A stretch of 9,079 nt of DNA from Prosthecobacter sp. (GTDB lineage: Bacteria; Verrucomicrobiota; Verrucomicrobiia; Verrucomicrobiales; Verrucomicrobiaceae), in the NCBI GenBank assembly GCA_025869455.1, contig JAOZVT010000613.1, positions 1-9,079 on the forward strand, written 5' to 3'. Made by a program: the position numbers and the translations under genes. How positions within the stretch are numbered: position 1 is the stretch's first letter; each line of letters begins with the position of its first letter. The notes beneath the pieces were generated by a model, which had not been told where the DNA came from, made no database searches, and saw only the letters and a list, made by a program, of their open reading frames with translations. This document shows, piece after piece, positions 7,531-9,079 of the stretch.

Positions 7531-7559
7531 CATGCAGATGAGGTGTCTCCAGCCGCTGG

Positions 7560-9079
7560 TCACTCCAGAGGAATAACTCGGCTGAAGAAGATCGTATCTC
7601 CCTGTTTAATGGCGACTTCCTGGCCAAGAACGTCAAAGTTCAATAAAACCTCGTCATCTTTCGGAGTATCGTCGAACTCGACTTCCCCTTCAGTCGAGCT
7701 GTCGTCTTCCTCCATGATCAGCACACCGCGAATGATGCCGCCGATAACCACATCGTAAGAACCTGCGGAAAGACTGAGTGCCCGAATCTTGAAGCTGGCC
7801 CCACCATCTTCATCCTGCTGGAAAGTGAAGCTGACGACTCCAGATGCGCCAGATGATGCAAACAGGGAGCCCTGGACAAGGAGGGGGGCGTTGACGCTCC
7901 CTCCGCCTTCATTGGCGGCTGAACCTGAGCCCAGGATGTGGGAGAACAGAACTTCTTTGCTGCTATTCACAATCTCGACAAGCTGACCGCGCGGATCGAA
8001 TTTCAGAGCGACCTTTCCAGGTTCTGTCTTGGTGCCAAACTCTACTTCTCCTTCAGTGCCGTCCACGGTCTGGACCACACGGATGGAAGAACGGTGCACT
8101 CCGCCGACCTGAAGGCTGTAAACGCCAACTGCACTGTCCTCCATCTCCACCTTGAACCGATGGTAGCCTTTGTTGTCCACTTCATAGCGGGCCTTCGCGC
8201 TGGCGGCGGGCACCAGACCCGTGGATGTCAGATTTTCGTCCAGACGGGATTCCGCCTCCGGGGCCGGCCTGTCAGCCAGCGCGGCGGGATCAAACACGCC
8301 GGAAAAGAGGACTGTCTCATTCTGGCTGATGGTTAGGGTGGCCAAAATGGGATCAAAATCCAGCAGGAGGGCTTCGCCATCCGGTTGATTACTGAATTCC
8401 AGTTCACCGGATTCCCCAGTAATCTCAAGGAGGCCTTTACTGATGCCATTGACACTGAATGCATAGCTGCCAAGAGGGACGTCTTCCAGTTCCACGGAGA
8501 ATTTCCGGACAGCTTTTTCACTCACGGTCCATTTGGCCTTGGCTTGGCCGACGATTTCGTCGGTGGTAGGAGGGATAGGAAGAAGGAAGGCTGACTTCTT
8601 GTCAATGTTGGCACCAAAGGACTGAGCCTTCATAAGGCCAGTAAAAAGGACCGTACCCTCGCGCGTCAAATCCACTGTGGCACCCCGGGGATCAAAGGTG
8701 AGAGGAATGTTTTTGGAACCACTTTTACCCTGTTCAAACACCAGCTTCCCTCGATTTTTAGAGATGGTCATTTCGGCCACTTCCTGACCGCTAACCAGAA
8801 GCTTGCAAACGCCGTCCGGGGCCTTGGAGACGTCCACGGTGAAACGTTTTACACCTTTGGCATCTTGGGTAAACCGGACTGACGCCCGTGCTTTGGGGTT
8901 CTGGGTGAGATTGGTCAAATAGGCTTGTTCGTTGATTTTGGAACCTGCGGATTCACCTTCGCCCGAAAAGATGCCTTCCAAATGTGAGGCTCCTTCTCGG
9001 AGGATCGAAACCACGGCACCGCGAGGGTCAAAGTCCAGCACCTGATGTCCCGATTTGGCTGGGGCACGGAATTCAATGC
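7560..9079 (-). CDS. Tandem beta-domain repeat protein, 5' end outside window
   Basis: At least 506 residues, of unrecognised family. The frame stays open to the right edge. A GTG at 9041 lies inside a repeat (the V of a VLDFDPRG motif) and is not the true start, so the N-terminus is missing. The visible part consists of tandem domains of about 80-86 residues. Each runs: an A-x-A-x-[WYF] strand, [RK]F[KST]V, G-x-Y-x-[LF]-x-V-x-G-x, a [GE]-[EK]-[LV]-x-F strand, then [LV]-x-F-D-P-R-G-x-x-V-x-I and V-L-F-S. Linkers of 30-36 residues rich in Gly, Ser, Ala and Pro join them. The protein ends immediately after the last repeat, with no C-terminal anchor or sorting signal visible. A secreted or cell-surface role is an inference from the architecture; any signal peptide would lie beyond the window. 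It converges on recQ and shares the hairpin terminator. Confidence 0.85.
   Translation of the reverse strand, partial: IEFRAPAKSGHQVLDFDPRGAVVSILREGASHLEGIFSGEGESAGSKINEQAYLTNLTQNPKARASVRFTQDAKGVKRFTVDVSKAPDGVCKLLVSGQEVAEMTISKNRGKLVFEQGKSGSKNIPLTFDPRGATVDLTREGTVLFTGLMKAQSFGANIDKKSAFLLPIPPTTDEIVGQAKAKWTVSEKAVRKFSVELEDVPLGSYAFSVNGISKGLLEITGESGELEFSNQPDGEALLLDFDPILATLTISQNETVLFSGVFDPAALADRPAPEAESRLDENLTSTGLVPAASAKARYEVDNKGYHRFKVEMEDSAVGVYSLQVGGVHRSSIRVVQTVDGTEGEVEFGTKTEPGKVALKFDPRGQLVEIVNSSKEVLFSHILGSGSAANEGGGSVNAPLLVQGSLFASSGASGVVSFTFQQDEDGGASFKIRALSLSAGSYDVVIGGIIRGVLIMEEDDSSTEGEVEFDDTPKDDEVLLNFDVLGQEVAIKQGDTIFFSRVIPLE
7584..9079 (-). repeat. Five tandem protein-domain repeats (four complete, one cut)
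   Basis: Coding-level repeats within the leftward gene, approximate limits in reading order: partial 9079-8973, then 8888-8643, 8540-8304, 8195-7944 and 7841-7584. The F of the F-D-P-R-G motif falls at residues 4, 116, 229, 348 and 469 (counting from GTG 9041), giving periods of 112, 113, 119 and 121. The motif is intact in repeats 1, 2 and 4, and degenerates to FDPILA in repeat 3 and FDVLGQ in repeat 5. The last two complete units share T-E-G-E-V-E-F, the closest similarity between any two. DNA identity is low enough that these look like old, diverged duplications. Confidence 0.82.

Noticed and set aside
9039..9041. GTG at 9041 as the start of the repeat protein.
   Set aside because: It lies in the middle of a repeat unit, and the frame continues upstream with matching repeat sequence (EFRAPAKSGHQ) to the window edge.
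1..9079. Mobile elements, CRISPR arrays, toxin-antitoxin or phage-defence modules.
   Set aside because: No transposase, integrase, Cas, toxin or nuclease motif, and no regularly spaced direct repeats at the DNA level. RecQ alone is a housekeeping repair gene and has no defence-type partner here.

Overview
The window carries six protein-coding genes at high coding density. The organism looks like a Verrucomicrobiota bacterium, possibly near Verrucomicrobiaceae/Prosthecobacter. That placement is an inference. It rests on the moderately high GC of most genes (one coding line near 2400 counts 60%), weak Shine-Dalgarno signals with non-ATG starts, the acidic protein of no recognised family, and the tandem-domain secreted-type protein with recurring F-D-P-R-G motifs. 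No rRNA, tRNA, CRISPR array, transposase or integrase was seen.

Layout, left to right. A rightward MFS exporter closely resembling E. coli Fsr (fosmidomycin resistance) is closed by a strong intrinsic terminator at 1326-1362. Next comes a rightward PLP-dependent trans-sulfuration enzyme of the cystathionine gamma-synthase/gamma-lyase class. Forty-two bases later, on the same strand, is a 419-residue very acidic protein of unknown function; the spacing suggests co-transcription. A gap of 384 bases (3920-4303) holds no convincing gene. A leftward gene for an exported protein with a LamG/concanavalin-like fold follows (4304-5497). It is divergent from a rightward RecQ helicase (5542-7485), with only 44 bases between the two starts. 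RecQ converges on a leftward gene that runs off the right edge (7560-9079), and a perfect 10-bp hairpin terminator separates the two stops. This last protein is a chain of about 80-86-residue beta-rich domains joined by variable linkers. Four domains are complete and a fifth is cut by the window edge.

The genes do not form one obvious pathway: drug export, sulfur amino-acid metabolism, DNA repair and two envelope or exported proteins sit side by side. I found no clear new multi-gene system. The points most worth a second look are the tandem-domain protein, the acidic protein next to the PLP enzyme, the unusual domain order of this RecQ, and the tight divergent promoter region between the LamG-type gene and recQ.
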